From NCBI RefSeq assembly GCF_947488945.1, contig NZ_CANLBS010000020.1, positions 1 to 64,000 of the forward strand: a stretch of DNA of 64,000 bases, written 5' to 3'. Below are positions 24,332 through 32,946 of this stretch, one piece after another. The notes under the pieces were generated by a model. It saw only the letters and a list, made by a program, of their open reading frames with translations, made no database searches and was not told the origin of the DNA. Each line of letters opens with the position of its first letter. Position 1 is the first letter of the stretch. The stretch comes from an uncultured Streptomyces sp. Its GTDB lineage: Bacteria > Actinomycetota > Actinomycetes > Streptomycetales > Streptomycetaceae. The translations under genes were made by a program, and so were the position numbers.

Positions 24332-26073
24332 TCATCGGTATGAACAGCTACTTCGAGCACCCGTCGATCGCGGTGCTGGACCAGGACGAGATCCTCTTCG
24401 CGGTCGAGGACGAACGGTTCACCGGCATCAAGCACGGCCGGACGTACAGCCCTTATCAGACCTACCTTCCGGTCGCGTCGCTCTACCACGGGCTCGCCGC
24501 GGTGGACGCCACGGTCGACGACATCGACGAGATCGGCTACTCCTACCACCGGTGGACACACCTGCGGAGCCTGACGGGTTGTTTCACCGGCAAACGCGTC
24601 TCCGGTTTCCGTGAGGAGCTGACCGCCTTCTTCAGCCTCGTCAATCTGCGCCAGGCCATGCGCAGCGGTTACGACATTCCGCGCCGTTACCGGGACCGTG
24701 TCTTCCCGGAGAAGCTGGCCAAGATCCCCTTCCGCGAATACCACCACCATCTCGCGCACGCGTCCTCGGCGTTCCACTGCTCCGACTTCGAGGAGGCGCT
24801 CGTCGTCGTGGCCGACGGCGCGGGCGAGCGGTCGGCCACCTCCGTCTACCGGGGCCGGGGCGGTGCCCTCGAACGCATCGGCGGAGTGGACCTGCCGAAC
24901 TCGCTGGGGATCTTCTACTCGATGCTCACCGCCCACCTGGGATTCGAGCCGTTCTCCGACGAGTTCAAGGTGATGGGCCTGGCGGCCTACGGCGAACCGG
25001 TCCATCAGGACGCCTGTGCCCGCATCCTCCGGCTGGGCCCCGCGGGCTCGTACGTCCTGGATCTGGCCGCGCTGCGCTCGCTCGGCGCTCTGCTCGGTCC
25101 CGCCCGCCGACCGGGCGAGCCGCTGACGCGGCGGCACCAGGACATCGCGCGGTCGGCGCAGGACCGGCTGACGGAGGCCCTGCACCATGTGGTCGGTCAC
25201 TGGCTCCAGAACACCGGTCTGCGCAACGTGTGTCTGGCCGGCGGCACCTTCCTCAACTGCGTCGCCAACGGCAGCCTCGCCCGGGATCCCCGGATCGAGG
25301 GCATCTTCGTCCAGCCGGCCGCGCACGACGCCGGCACGGCCGTCGGCGCGGCGGCGCTCAGCGCGATCCGGCGCGGTGGCGGCCCGAAGATGACGTTCCG
25401 GTCGGCGGCGCTGGGCACCTCCCACACCTCGGCGGCCTGCGAAAAGGCGTGCGCCGACGCGGACGTGCCCCATGTGCGGCTGAAGGAGGAGGCCATGCTC
25501 GACGCGGTCGCCCGTCGGCTGGCGGCGGGCGAGGTCGTCGGAGTCTTCCGGGGCCGCATGGAGTTCGGGCCCCGTGCACTGGGCATGCGCAGTCTGCTGG
25601 CCTCCCCCGTCGACCCGACGATGCGTGACCGGCTGAACCGCATCAAGGGACGGGAGGATTTCCGGCCGGTCGCCCCCATCGTCCTGCGGGAGCACTTCGA
25701 CACGTACTTCGACGGGCAGCCCAACCGGTACATGCTGTTCACCACGCGCGCGCTGGAGCGGACGGTACGGGACGCGCCGAGCGCGGTGCACGTGGACGGG
25801 ACCGCCCGGGTGCAGTGCGTGCAGGAGGACGAGGATCCCTGGCTGCACGCGCTGATCACCCGTTTCGCCGAGCTGACCGGCCTGCCGATGGTCATCAACA
25901 CCTCGCTCAATGTCCGTGGCAAACCCATCGTCGAGTCGCCCTTCGAGGCGCTCGCCTGCCTGGGGTCCACCGCGATGAACCTGCTGGTCCTGGAGGACGT
26001 GCTGGCCGGGCCCGCAGCCGTCGCCGCCGCACGGCCGGCGGTCCACGGCACGATGCCGGAGGAGGCGGTATGA
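24328..26073 (+). CDS. abmE: O/N-carbamoyltransferase (TobZ/CmcH/NodU family)
   Basis: A 581-residue carbamoyltransferase. The N-terminal Kae1-like half has the metal-binding YHHHLAHASSAF motif, VVVADGAGE, MGLAAYGEP and CLAGGTFLNCVANG; the C-terminal half has GRMEFGPRALGMRS and FRPVAPIVL. Members transfer carbamoyl from carbamoyl phosphate through a carbamoyl-adenylate. Here it should carbamoylate N4 of the cytosine in albomycin delta2. TTG 24328 was chosen because AAGGAG ends seven bases upstream and it overlaps the abmF stop; ATG 24340 is too far from that site. Confidence 0.9.
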   Translation: MIIGMNSYFEHPSIAVLDQDEILFAVEDERFTGIKHGRTYSPYQTYLPVASLYHGLAAVDATVDDIDEIGYSYHRWTHLRSLTGCFTGKRVSGFREELTAFFSLVNLRQAMRSGYDIPRRYRDRVFPEKLAKIPFREYHHHLAHASSAFHCSDFEEALVVVADGAGERSATSVYRGRGGALERIGGVDLPNSLGIFYSMLTAHLGFEPFSDEFKVMGLAAYGEPVHQDACARILRLGPAGSYVLDLAALRSLGALLGPARRPGEPLTRRHQDIARSAQDRLTEALHHVVGHWLQNTGLRNVCLAGGTFLNCVANGSLARDPRIEGIFVQPAAHDAGTAVGAAALSAIRRGGGPKMTFRSAALGTSHTSAACEKACADADVPHVRLKEEAMLDAVARRLAAGEVVGVFRGRMEFGPRALGMRSLLASPVDPTMRDRLNRIKGREDFRPVAPIVLREHFDTYFDGQPNRYMLFTTRALERTVRDAPSAVHVDGTARVQCVQEDEDPWLHALITRFAELTGLPMVINTSLNVRGKPIVESPFEALACLGSTAMNLLVLEDVLAGPAAVAAARPAVHGTMPEEAV

Positions 26074-27179
26074 CGAACTTTCCCACCACGGTCGCCGCCC
26101 TCTTCCCGGGCGCCGGGCTCACCGCTGCCGACGGGGAGATCCGGGTGCCGTCGCCCCTGGACCCGGCGCCCTCGCTCGGCTCCGTGCTGGGGGTCGACCT
26201 GTGGGTGAAGCGGGAGGACCGTCTCGACGACCTCGGGTGCGGGCACAAGGTCCGCAAACTGGCCCACGTGGTCGCCCACGCGCGGGCCGGCGGGGCGACC
26301 GCCCTGGTGACCACCGCCAGCGTGCCCTCCAGCCAGGCGGTCATGGTCGCCGCCGGCGCCGCCCGGGCCGGGCTGCGGGCCCACGTCGTCTACTGCGGTG
26401 ACGTGCAGGAACGGCCGCGCTCCGCAGCGGGCAACTACCTCCTGGTGGGACTCCTCGGCGCGGACGTCACCTGGCACGAGCACACCGCCTGGGACCGCTG
26501 GCCCGAGCTGCTGGCCGACGTCGTGGCCCGTCTGCGGGACGAGGGCGAGATCCCGTATGCCGTACCGCCGGGCGTGACGGACTGGCCCGGTCTGCTCGGC
26601 AGCGTCGAGCTGGGGCTCGAACTGGCGGCCCAACTGCCCGCGGACGGTCGGACGACCCACGTCCTGACGGCCGCGGGATCCGGGGGCACGGCCTACGGGA
26701 TCGCGATCGTGGCGGCCCTGCTGGACCTGCCCTGGCAGGTGCACGGCATCTGTCTCGGCACGGGGCCCGCGGGGGTCCTGGCGGAGATGGACCGGCAGCA
26801 CGCGGACGGCGAGAAGGCGCTGGGCACGGCGCTGCCCGGGCCGGAGCGGGTCCGTCTGCACGACGGGGCGCGCGGCGGGGGCTACGACCGCTGGGGGCGG
26901 GCGGAGGTGACGGAGATCCGGCGCTGGCTCACGCACCAGCAGACCCTGCTCGACCCGACGTACACGGCGAAGACGGCCGTGGGCCTGACCCAGCTCGTCG
27001 CCGGCGGCACCGTGCCCCGAGGGGCACGGGCCGTCTTCGTGCACACCGGCGGGAGCTTCCGGACGCTGCAAGGCGCGCCCGCCCTCGACGCGGAACTCGG
27101 CAACCTGGTCCGCGGGCCCGCGCCAGGTTTCCGGACCCCCGCCGCCGTGCCCGAGACGAACGAGGAGTCACCTGCATGA
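26070..27179 (+). CDS. abmD: PLP-dependent enzyme, ACC deaminase/D-cysteine desulfhydrase group
   Basis: A 369-residue fold-type II PLP enzyme. VKREDRLDDLGCGHKVRKL puts the Schiff-base lysine at Lys60, as in ACC deaminase and D-cysteine desulfhydrase, and LTAAGSGGTAYG is the phosphate-binding glycine loop. Members eliminate, deaminate or exchange beta-substituents, including thiols. A role in sulfur delivery or in preparing the thionucleoside aldehyde is possible; neither is shown by sequence. It overlaps both neighbours by four bases (ATGA at 26070 and 27176). Confidence 0.8.
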   Translation: MTNFPTTVAALFPGAGLTAADGEIRVPSPLDPAPSLGSVLGVDLWVKREDRLDDLGCGHKVRKLAHVVAHARAGGATALVTTASVPSSQAVMVAAGAARAGLRAHVVYCGDVQERPRSAAGNYLLVGLLGADVTWHEHTAWDRWPELLADVVARLRDEGEIPYAVPPGVTDWPGLLGSVELGLELAAQLPADGRTTHVLTAAGSGGTAYGIAIVAALLDLPWQVHGICLGTGPAGVLAEMDRQHADGEKALGTALPGPERVRLHDGARGGGYDRWGRAEVTEIRRWLTHQQTLLDPTYTAKTAVGLTQLVAGGTVPRGARAVFVHTGGSFRTLQGAPALDAELGNLVRGPAPGFRTPAAVPETNEESPA

Positions 27180-29041
27180 AGAACCTGACCGACACCATGC
27201 CCGTCCAGGTCTACGCGGACCCGTCCGAGGCGGTCGAACGGTCCGCGCGGTGGCGGCCGGGCGACCCCTTCCCCCTGCCGGCGGGCCCCGCGCTGGACCG
27301 CTTCAGCCGGCTGGTGGGCGAGCTGCCCGCGGTGGAGGTGACGCCGCGCACGGGCACCGTCGTGTCCACCGGGGGCCCCGTCTCGCGCGCGGCAGGGCGG
27401 CTGCTGGCCGTGGCGACCGGGCGCCCGCACCTGCACGTCGACCCGGCCGGGCTCGCCTCGGCCGTGGCCGGGACGGGCCCGGTCGCCCTGGTGGGGCTGG
27501 CGTCCGACCTCGCCCGCGTGGGCGACTGGCCTGCGGCGGGCAATCCCCGGGTGGGCGTGCTGACCGGACGTACGCCGGCCTCCCTGCTGTGCCTGGTCTA
27601 CCGGACCCTCGTGCCGGAGGCCGGCGCGCGGGACGGGACGTTCGTGGTGTCGAATCCCTTCCATCAGGACGAGTTGGACGCCGACGCGGTCGAGAAGGCC
27701 GAGATGGACCGGCTGTTCACCGAACGGAACCGACTGGTCGTCTACCACCTGCACGGGCGGGAATGCAGTGCGGGGATGCCGGACGCGGTGATCTGCGGGC
27801 GGTCGGACGACGGTGTGGGCCCCCCGGCGCCGCTGCCGGACGGCTTCAGGATCCCGTCGTGCCTGCGGGGCGAGGGGTGCTACCGCCGTGATCTTGCCGA
27901 GGAGCAGCGCGTCAGGGCCATGGACCTGAACGCCGTCCTCGTCTTCTCCCAGAGCTGCTCGACGGTCGCGGTCGGCGCTTCCGCCTTCCCCCCCGAGGTG
28001 TCGCTCGGCACGGGGTTCCTGGAGGGGACGACCGTGGCGGTCATCGGGGGCATGGGCTCGCACATGGCGGAACCGGGGCTGGAACGGGAGGTGCTCGACG
28101 GGGTGGCCGCGGGGCTGCCGCTGGGCGACATCGTGGCCCGGTTGAACGCCGGGGAGCGGGGGCACCGGGGCGGCATGGCGGCCTTCGGGCTGCTCGGCGA
28201 CCCCGGCCTGGTGCTGACGCCTCCGGCCGGACCGCAGACGCCGCAGCCGTCCCGCGCGCCGGCCGGCTCCGGCGCGGACGAGGAAGCGGCGCTGGAGACC
28301 CTGCGCCACCTGTCCGATGTCGTTCTCCCGAGGTGCGAGCGGTTGCCCTGGCTGGAACTGGACGGCGCGCAGGAGGAGTTCCTCGCCCTGCGTCGGCGTA
28401 TCCGGGAGGTGGCCTATCGTCCCGACGCCGCGGACGCGGCCGCGCGGGCCGCGCTCCTGGCCGACGAGGTGGCCGAGGCGCAGCACCATCTGATCCGGCG
28501 GGCGGCCGCCTCGGCGCAGCGTGAGGGAGCCGACTTCCTCGGCGACTCGTCCCCGCTGTTCGACCAGGAGGCGCGGGAGGAGATCCACTGCGTCGGCTGC
28601 GACCGGCCGCGTGCCTTCCGGATCAAGCTGCGGCACCGGGTGGAGCGGGGCCTGACCGTCCTCACCGAGCAGTGCAGGCGCTGCGGAGACCTGCACTGGT
28701 CCACCGCCGAGTCGCCCGAGACGGCTCCCCGCATCCTCGGCCCGGTGGACTTCCCCGCCGACAGGCGGACCGCCGCGGTGCTGACCCGGGACATCGTCAA
28801 CCCCGGGCCGCACACCGTGCGGGGCGCGGTGGGGTTCGCGTTCCAGACCAAGGACGAGCCGGTCCTGCCCTCGTGGGTGAGCGAACCGGTCGAGATCCCC
28901 GCGGGCGGGGTGTACCGGTTCCGGATTCCGCTGGATCTGCCGGCCTTTGCGACGGTGCGGCCCGACCCCCACACCGGGCAGGTGATGGCGTTGCTCGACG
29001 GCGTCTGCCTTCTCTCGCCCGCGGTGATGAATCTCGCCTGA
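27176..29041 (+). CDS. abmC: Large protein with His/Cys dyad-like region and zinc ribbon, AbmC
   Basis: A 621-residue protein without a family I can name. Residues about 185-265 resemble a caspase/gingipain-like active-site arrangement: VVYHLHGRECS (His191, His193) and VLVFSQSCST (Cys261) followed by GGMGSHM. Residues 472-503 form a CxxC...CxxC zinc-ribbon-like pattern (Cys472, 475, 500, 503). The rest contains an Ala/Glu-rich helical stretch (about 360-450) and a beta-rich C-terminus. Gene deletion in the published work tied AbmC to joining the siderophore peptide to the nucleoside. A Cys-based acyl transfer mechanism is my inference. ATGA overlap with abmD. Confidence 0.65.
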   Translation: MKNLTDTMPVQVYADPSEAVERSARWRPGDPFPLPAGPALDRFSRLVGELPAVEVTPRTGTVVSTGGPVSRAAGRLLAVATGRPHLHVDPAGLASAVAGTGPVALVGLASDLARVGDWPAAGNPRVGVLTGRTPASLLCLVYRTLVPEAGARDGTFVVSNPFHQDELDADAVEKAEMDRLFTERNRLVVYHLHGRECSAGMPDAVICGRSDDGVGPPAPLPDGFRIPSCLRGEGCYRRDLAEEQRVRAMDLNAVLVFSQSCSTVAVGASAFPPEVSLGTGFLEGTTVAVIGGMGSHMAEPGLEREVLDGVAAGLPLGDIVARLNAGERGHRGGMAAFGLLGDPGLVLTPPAGPQTPQPSRAPAGSGADEEAALETLRHLSDVVLPRCERLPWLELDGAQEEFLALRRRIREVAYRPDAADAAARAALLADEVAEAQHHLIRRAAASAQREGADFLGDSSPLFDQEAREEIHCVGCDRPRAFRIKLRHRVERGLTVLTEQCRRCGDLHWSTAESPETAPRILGPVDFPADRRTAAVLTRDIVNPGPHTVRGAVGFAFQTKDEPVLPSWVSEPVEIPAGGVYRFRIPLDLPAFATVRPDPHTGQVMALLDGVCLLSPAVMNLA

Positions 29042-29106
29042 CGCACACGGGCGACGGGCGAGCGACAGGCGCCGACGCCTCGACCGGCACCGAGGAGGTA
29101 GCAGAA

Positions 29107-30444
29107 GTGGCAGAGGAATTCCCCGGAGGAACCGACGTGCTCGACGTCGTGGGCATCGGTTTCGGCCCGTCGAACCTGGCACTGGCGATCGCTCTGGCCG
29201 AGCACAACGCCGCCGTGCCCGAGGCCGACCGGGTCTCGGCACAGTTCTACGAGAAGCAGGCCGCGTTCGGCTGGCACCGCGGCATGCTCCTGGACGACAC
29301 CACCATGCAGGTGTCCCATCTGAAAGACCTGGTCACCCTCAGGAACCCGACCAGCCGATTCACTTTCCTGGCCTATCTGCACGACCGCGGGAGACTCGCC
29401 GATTTCATCAACCACAAGATCATTTTCCCTTCACGTGTCGAGTTCCACGACTACCTGGAATGGGCCGCGGCCGCTTTCCAGAAGGAGGTGGCGTACGGAA
29501 CCGAGGCCGTCGACGTGCGACCGGTCGAGCAGAACGGTGAAGTCGGCCACTTCGAGGTGACGGCTCACAGCGGGGCGTTGCCGTCGAAGCCGTTCGTGCA
29601 GCGGGCCCGCAACGTCGTCGTGGCGTGCGGACTGCGCCCGCACCTGCCCGGGGGCGCGACACTGTCGGACCGGATATGGCACACCGGCGAACTCCTCGAC
29701 CGGCTCGGGCGGCTGCCCTCGCCCCGGCCGCGCAGCTTCACGGTGGTGGGCGCGGGGCAGAGCGGCGCGGAAGCGGTCGCGCATCTGCACCACGCGTTTC
29801 CCGGGGCGGACGTCCACGCCGTGTTCAGCGGTTACGGCTACTCCCCCGCCGACGACAGCTCCTTCGTGAACCGCGTCTTCGACCCGGGGGCCGTCGACCT
29901 CTTCCACGGGGCTCCCGAGGACGTCAAGCGGATGATGCTCGACCGCCACCGCAGCACCAACTACTCGGTGGTCGACCTCGACCTCATCGACGAGCTGTAC
30001 CGCCGCGTCTACCAGGAGAAGGTACGCGGCCACGAACGGCTGCACGTGCACGGGCTCACCCGACTCGTGGAGGCGCGCACCACCGGGGACTCGGTGCGGG
30101 TGACCGTGGAGTTCCTGGCGACCGGCGAACGTCGGCTGCTGGACACGGACGTCCTCGTCCACGCGACGGGATACCGGCCGGCGGACCCGCGCGAAGTGCT
30201 GCCCGGACTCGCGCCGCATCTGCTCACCGACGAGCACGACCGGGTCCGGGTGAGGCGTGACTACCGCGTCGAGACGGGTCTGCGCGGCCCCGCCGCGGTG
30301 TATCTCCAGGGAGCCACCGAACACAGTCACGGCCTCGGCTCCAGCCTGCTCAGCAACACGGCGGTGCGGGCCGGCGAGATCGGCCGGGCCATCACGGGAG
30401 GCGGCTCCCGCGACGCCGGCCCGCGAAAGGGCGCCCATGCCTGA
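29107..30444 (+). CDS. abmB: L-ornithine N5-monooxygenase
   Basis: A 445-residue flavin N-hydroxylase of the PvdA/SidA/IucD family that uses FAD and NADPH to hydroxylate ornithine N5. FAD motif GIGFGPSNLALAIAL, the family segment MQVSHLKDLVTLRNPTSRF, NADPH motif VVGAGQSGAE and the late ATGYRP motif are all present. It provides the hydroxyornithine for the NRPS. The GTG at 29107 has GGAGG at eight bases; the preceding 65 bases separate it from abmC, the only plus-strand gap of this size within J-A. Its stop overlaps the abmA start by eight bases. Confidence 0.93.
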   Translation: MAEEFPGGTDVLDVVGIGFGPSNLALAIALAEHNAAVPEADRVSAQFYEKQAAFGWHRGMLLDDTTMQVSHLKDLVTLRNPTSRFTFLAYLHDRGRLADFINHKIIFPSRVEFHDYLEWAAAAFQKEVAYGTEAVDVRPVEQNGEVGHFEVTAHSGALPSKPFVQRARNVVVACGLRPHLPGGATLSDRIWHTGELLDRLGRLPSPRPRSFTVVGAGQSGAEAVAHLHHAFPGADVHAVFSGYGYSPADDSSFVNRVFDPGAVDLFHGAPEDVKRMMLDRHRSTNYSVVDLDLIDELYRRVYQEKVRGHERLHVHGLTRLVEARTTGDSVRVTVEFLATGERRLLDTDVLVHATGYRPADPREVLPGLAPHLLTDEHDRVRVRRDYRVETGLRGPAAVYLQGATEHSHGLGSSLLSNTAVRAGEIGRAITGGGSRDAGPRKGAHA

Positions 30445-31015
30445 CACTCTTCTCGACGCGAGACTGGACGTACGGCCTCCGTGGTCCGCCACGCTCCTCA
30501 CCGGCGCGGCGGGGGAGGGCGAACTGCTGTCGACCCGGATGCGGCAGGACTATCTGGTGCGCACCTGGGGGCGGGTGTGGCCGGCCGAGCGCTGGACCGA
30601 GCACTTCGTCCGGGCCGCCGCCGGGGGCACCAACCGGCCCTTCCTCGTCAGGTACGAGGACCGGCTGTTCGCCTACGTGGAGGTGTACCTGCTCACCGAC
30701 TCGGTACTGGCTCCGCACGGCGACTGGGGTGCGCACGACCTGGGATTCCACATAGCCGTGATCGATCCGGCGCTCACCCGCCGCGGGCTCGGCACGCGCT
30801 TCGTCCAGGACCTCACCGCGGCCCTGTTCCGCCAGTCGCCCGCCACCTCCCAGATCGTCACCGAGCCCGACATCGCGAACACCTCCATCTGCAAGACACT
30901 GGAGCGCTCCGACTTCCGGCTCGTCCGCCCGGTCCGCCTCGCGGACAAGACCGCGGCCCTGATGCGCTGCCCCCGCCCGGCGTCGGGCGGGATGCCCGCC
31001 GGCACCGGGCCGTGA
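30437..31015 (+). CDS. abmA: N5-hydroxyornithine acetyltransferase (GNAT)
   Basis: A 192-residue GNAT-fold acyltransferase of the type paired with siderophore N-hydroxylases (IucB/SidL/PvdY-like). Visible landmarks are YVEVYLLTDSVL, LGFHIAVIDPALTRRGLGTRFVQDL (acetyl-CoA loop RRGLGT) and IVTEPDIANTSICKTLERSDF. It would acetylate N5-hydroxyornithine to the hydroxamate monomer used by the NRPS. It is the last gene of the plus-strand run and overlaps abmB by eight bases. A convergent LysR gene follows after 161 bases, which marks the likely cluster edge. Confidence 0.9.
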   Translation: MPDTLLDARLDVRPPWSATLLTGAAGEGELLSTRMRQDYLVRTWGRVWPAERWTEHFVRAAAGGTNRPFLVRYEDRLFAYVEVYLLTDSVLAPHGDWGAHDLGFHIAVIDPALTRRGLGTRFVQDLTAALFRQSPATSQIVTEPDIANTSICKTLERSDFRLVRPVRLADKTAALMRCPRPASGGMPAGTGP

Positions 31016-31176
31016 ACGTTCCATGGCCGGTTTCGGGTGTCTCCGGCCCCTGCCTCCGACGCCCCCTCCGAAGGCCGTGAACCCCGCTGCGCGCCGTGGA
31101 CCCCGTTGCACCCGTCGGGCCGTCGCGCGGGACGGACGCGCGCGGGCGTGTCCGTCCCCCGCCGGGCTCACGGCTC

Positions 31177-32115
31177 TCACGCGTCGCCGCCCGCCGGGGC
31201 GTGCTCCGTCCGCGTGCGGGTGTGCAGGGCGGCCTGTTCGACCAGTGCGGCGCGCAGTTCGCGGGCCGCTCGCGGGAAGGAGCCGCTGCGGGGGCGCTGG
31301 ACCACGACCAGGACGCGCGTGGCGGTGTCCGAGAGAGAGCGGCAGGTGAGCAGTCCGGCCCGCTCCAGCGGATCGCCCTCGACGCTGAAGTCGGGGAGCA
31401 CGGTGACGCCGAGGCCCTCGGCGACCATCAGCTTCCCGACCTCCGCGCCGTCCGTCGCGTACGAGAAGGACGGGGTGCGGCCCTCCAGCAGACGGTGCGT
31501 GTACCGGTGCATCACGTATCCGGCGCGCATGGCGATCACCGGCTCGGTCAGCAGCTCGGCCGGTGTGACGACGTCCAGCGCGGCGAGCGGGCTGTCCGGG
31601 CGCATGCAGACGACCGGGCGACCGCGCAGCAGCTCGGTGGTCTCCATGTCCGGCGGAGTGTCGTCGCCCTGGAGGTAGTTGACGAGTCCGAGGTCGAACG
31701 CGCCTTCCCGCAGGCCGCGGTGGATGTCCTCCTGCTGGGTGCCCACCACCTCCACCTGGGTGGCCGGATGGGCGGCGCGGAACTGCCGCATGGCGGGCAT
31801 CAGCAGCGGCACGGTCGCCGCGTTGACCGTGCCGACGCGGACCGTCCGGCTGCTGTGGTGCTGGTCGTGCGCGGCGCGACGCAGCCGGTCCACCGATTCC
31901 AGCACCTCGACGATGTGGGGCAGCAGCTCGCGGCCCTGCTCGCTGAGCCGGGCCCCCGAGCGGCGGCGGTCCAACAGGTCGACGCCGAGCTCGCGTTCGA
32001 GGTTGCGCACGGTCTCGCTCAACGCGGGCTGGGAGAGGTGGAGATCGACGGCCGCACGCCGGAGCGAACCGGTTCGCGTCACCGCCGCGATGCATTCCAG
32101 CTGTTCGATGCGCAT
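31177..32115 (-). CDS. LysR-family transcriptional regulator
   Basis: A 312-residue LTTR: winged HTH at residues about 3-62 (GSLRRAAVDLHLSQPALSETVRNLERELG) and a periplasmic-binding-protein-like effector domain (about 90-295). It is divergent from the sulfur leader peptide and downstream ssu-type genes, so a CysB/Cbl-like sulfur-responsive role is likely, by inference from position. It converges with abmA and could instead mark the boundary of the antibiotic cluster. A TATC-N11-GATA dyad 78 bases upstream of its ATG is a plausible autoregulatory site. Confidence 0.87.
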   Translation of the reverse strand: MRIEQLECIAAVTRTGSLRRAAVDLHLSQPALSETVRNLERELGVDLLDRRRSGARLSEQGRELLPHIVEVLESVDRLRRAAHDQHHSSRTVRVGTVNAATVPLLMPAMRQFRAAHPATQVEVVGTQQEDIHRGLREGAFDLGLVNYLQGDDTPPDMETTELLRGRPVVCMRPDSPLAALDVVTPAELLTEPVIAMRAGYVMHRYTHRLLEGRTPSFSYATDGAEVGKLMVAEGLGVTVLPDFSVEGDPLERAGLLTCRSLSDTATRVLVVVQRPRSGSFPRAARELRAALVEQAALHTRTRTEHAPAGGDA

Positions 32116-32192
32116 GCCGTCCTCCTCGGTGCCGGACCGCCGACGGCGGGCGGGGCGCGGGCCGGTCGGCGGGCCAGGTGAAAGGGGGACCC

Positions 32193-32211
32193 TATCAATG
32201 GTTCGCCGATA
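32193..32211. promoter_or_regulatory. LysR-type binding box
   Basis: TATC, 11 bases, GATA: a perfect dyad of the T-N11-A form bound by LysR regulators, between the LysR gene and the divergent sulfur operon leader. Confidence 0.5.
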
Positions 32212-32375
32212 CCGACTCCCACCTCCGGGCCGGGGGCCGGTAGGCTCCCTGACGGAACGGCGGGGCGCGGCCTGCGGGCCACCCGTCGGCTCCCCGGAGG
32301 TGACCGGGCCGCTCGCGCGGCGCGGGCGCCCGGTGTCATCCGTGCCGACGGCACGCTCCTACCGGATCGGTGAGC

Positions 32376-32480
32376 ATGGACAAGCGAGTGGAACTCACGC
32401 GGCGACGCCACGTCGACCTCGCGCGCGTCTCCAGCTCGGCCTGTCGCCCCGGCCCCAGCTGCCCCGGCGGACTCAGCTGA
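32376..32480 (+). CDS. Cysteine-containing leader peptide of the sulfur operon
   Basis: A 34-codon ORF with ATG 32376 after a GGTGAG ribosome site. Its core LTRRRHVDLARVSSSACR matches the short SRRHVDL...C leader peptides that precede cysteine and sulfonate genes in many Streptomyces, with a second Cys seven codons later (SCP). Ribosome stalling at Cys codons when cysteine is short would alter folding of the downstream RNA. Two strong hairpins at 32602-32674 and the ssuE-like gene follow on the same strand. A CGTGCC-GAC-GGCACG dyad at 32341-32355 lies just upstream. Confidence 0.72.
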   Translation: MDKRVELTRRRHVDLARVSSSACRPGPSCPGGLS

Positions 32481-32946
32481 CCCGAGCGCGGTAGCTCCCC
32501 CGCACGCCCCACCGGTCCCTCCCGACCCACCGGGTGCCCTGTCGAGGCGTGCGCGCACCATGTCCCCCACCGCCCGCGCACGGTTCCGCCCCCTGCGTCC
32601 CCGCGCACGCGTGCGACCGGTCGCGCCGCACGCGTGCGCGGACCGCCTCCCGCCCCCGCGGGGACGGGAGGCGGGGACGCCGGGCTCGTCGCCTTCCCCC
32701 CTTCTGCCACGTACGCGCCACAGGTGCACAGGTTTCCCGATCGCCGGGTGACCGGCATCGCGGTGTCCGTGCCGTCCGTGCCGTCCGTGCCGTCCGCAAC
32801 GCGGCTCCCGGCCGTCCGGCCGGGGTGCCGCGGTGCGCCGGCACGGATCGCGCCGCACGCGGTCCGTCGGCAACCCGGTGCGTACGCCGTCCGTCCCGCC
32901 ATCCGCCCGTGCGGTCCCCCGACCGCGCCCGTTCCACGGAGTTCCC
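32481..32946 (+). other. Long untranslated leader of the sulfur operon
   Basis: 466 bases between the leader peptide and the FMN reductase start. It holds the two hairpins annotated separately and three 9-bp GTGCCGTCC-like tandem units near 32769-32795. I see no credible protein gene; open frames here lack codon bias and ribosome sites. Confidence 0.5.
32602..32674 (+). terminator. Two consecutive hairpins, probable attenuator
   Basis: First hairpin: CGCGCACGCGTGCG (32602-32615), 11-base loop, exact complement at 32627-32640. Second: CCGCCTCCCG (32643-32652), 12-base loop, complement at 32665-32674, followed by pyrimidine-rich sequence. Their place 120-195 bases after the Cys leader peptide suits transcription attenuation. 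Confidence 0.6.

Noticed and set aside
32769-32795. Three 9-bp GTGCCGTCC units as a CRISPR or operator array
   Set aside because: Units are directly adjacent with no spacers; this is a short tandem repeat in a leader region.
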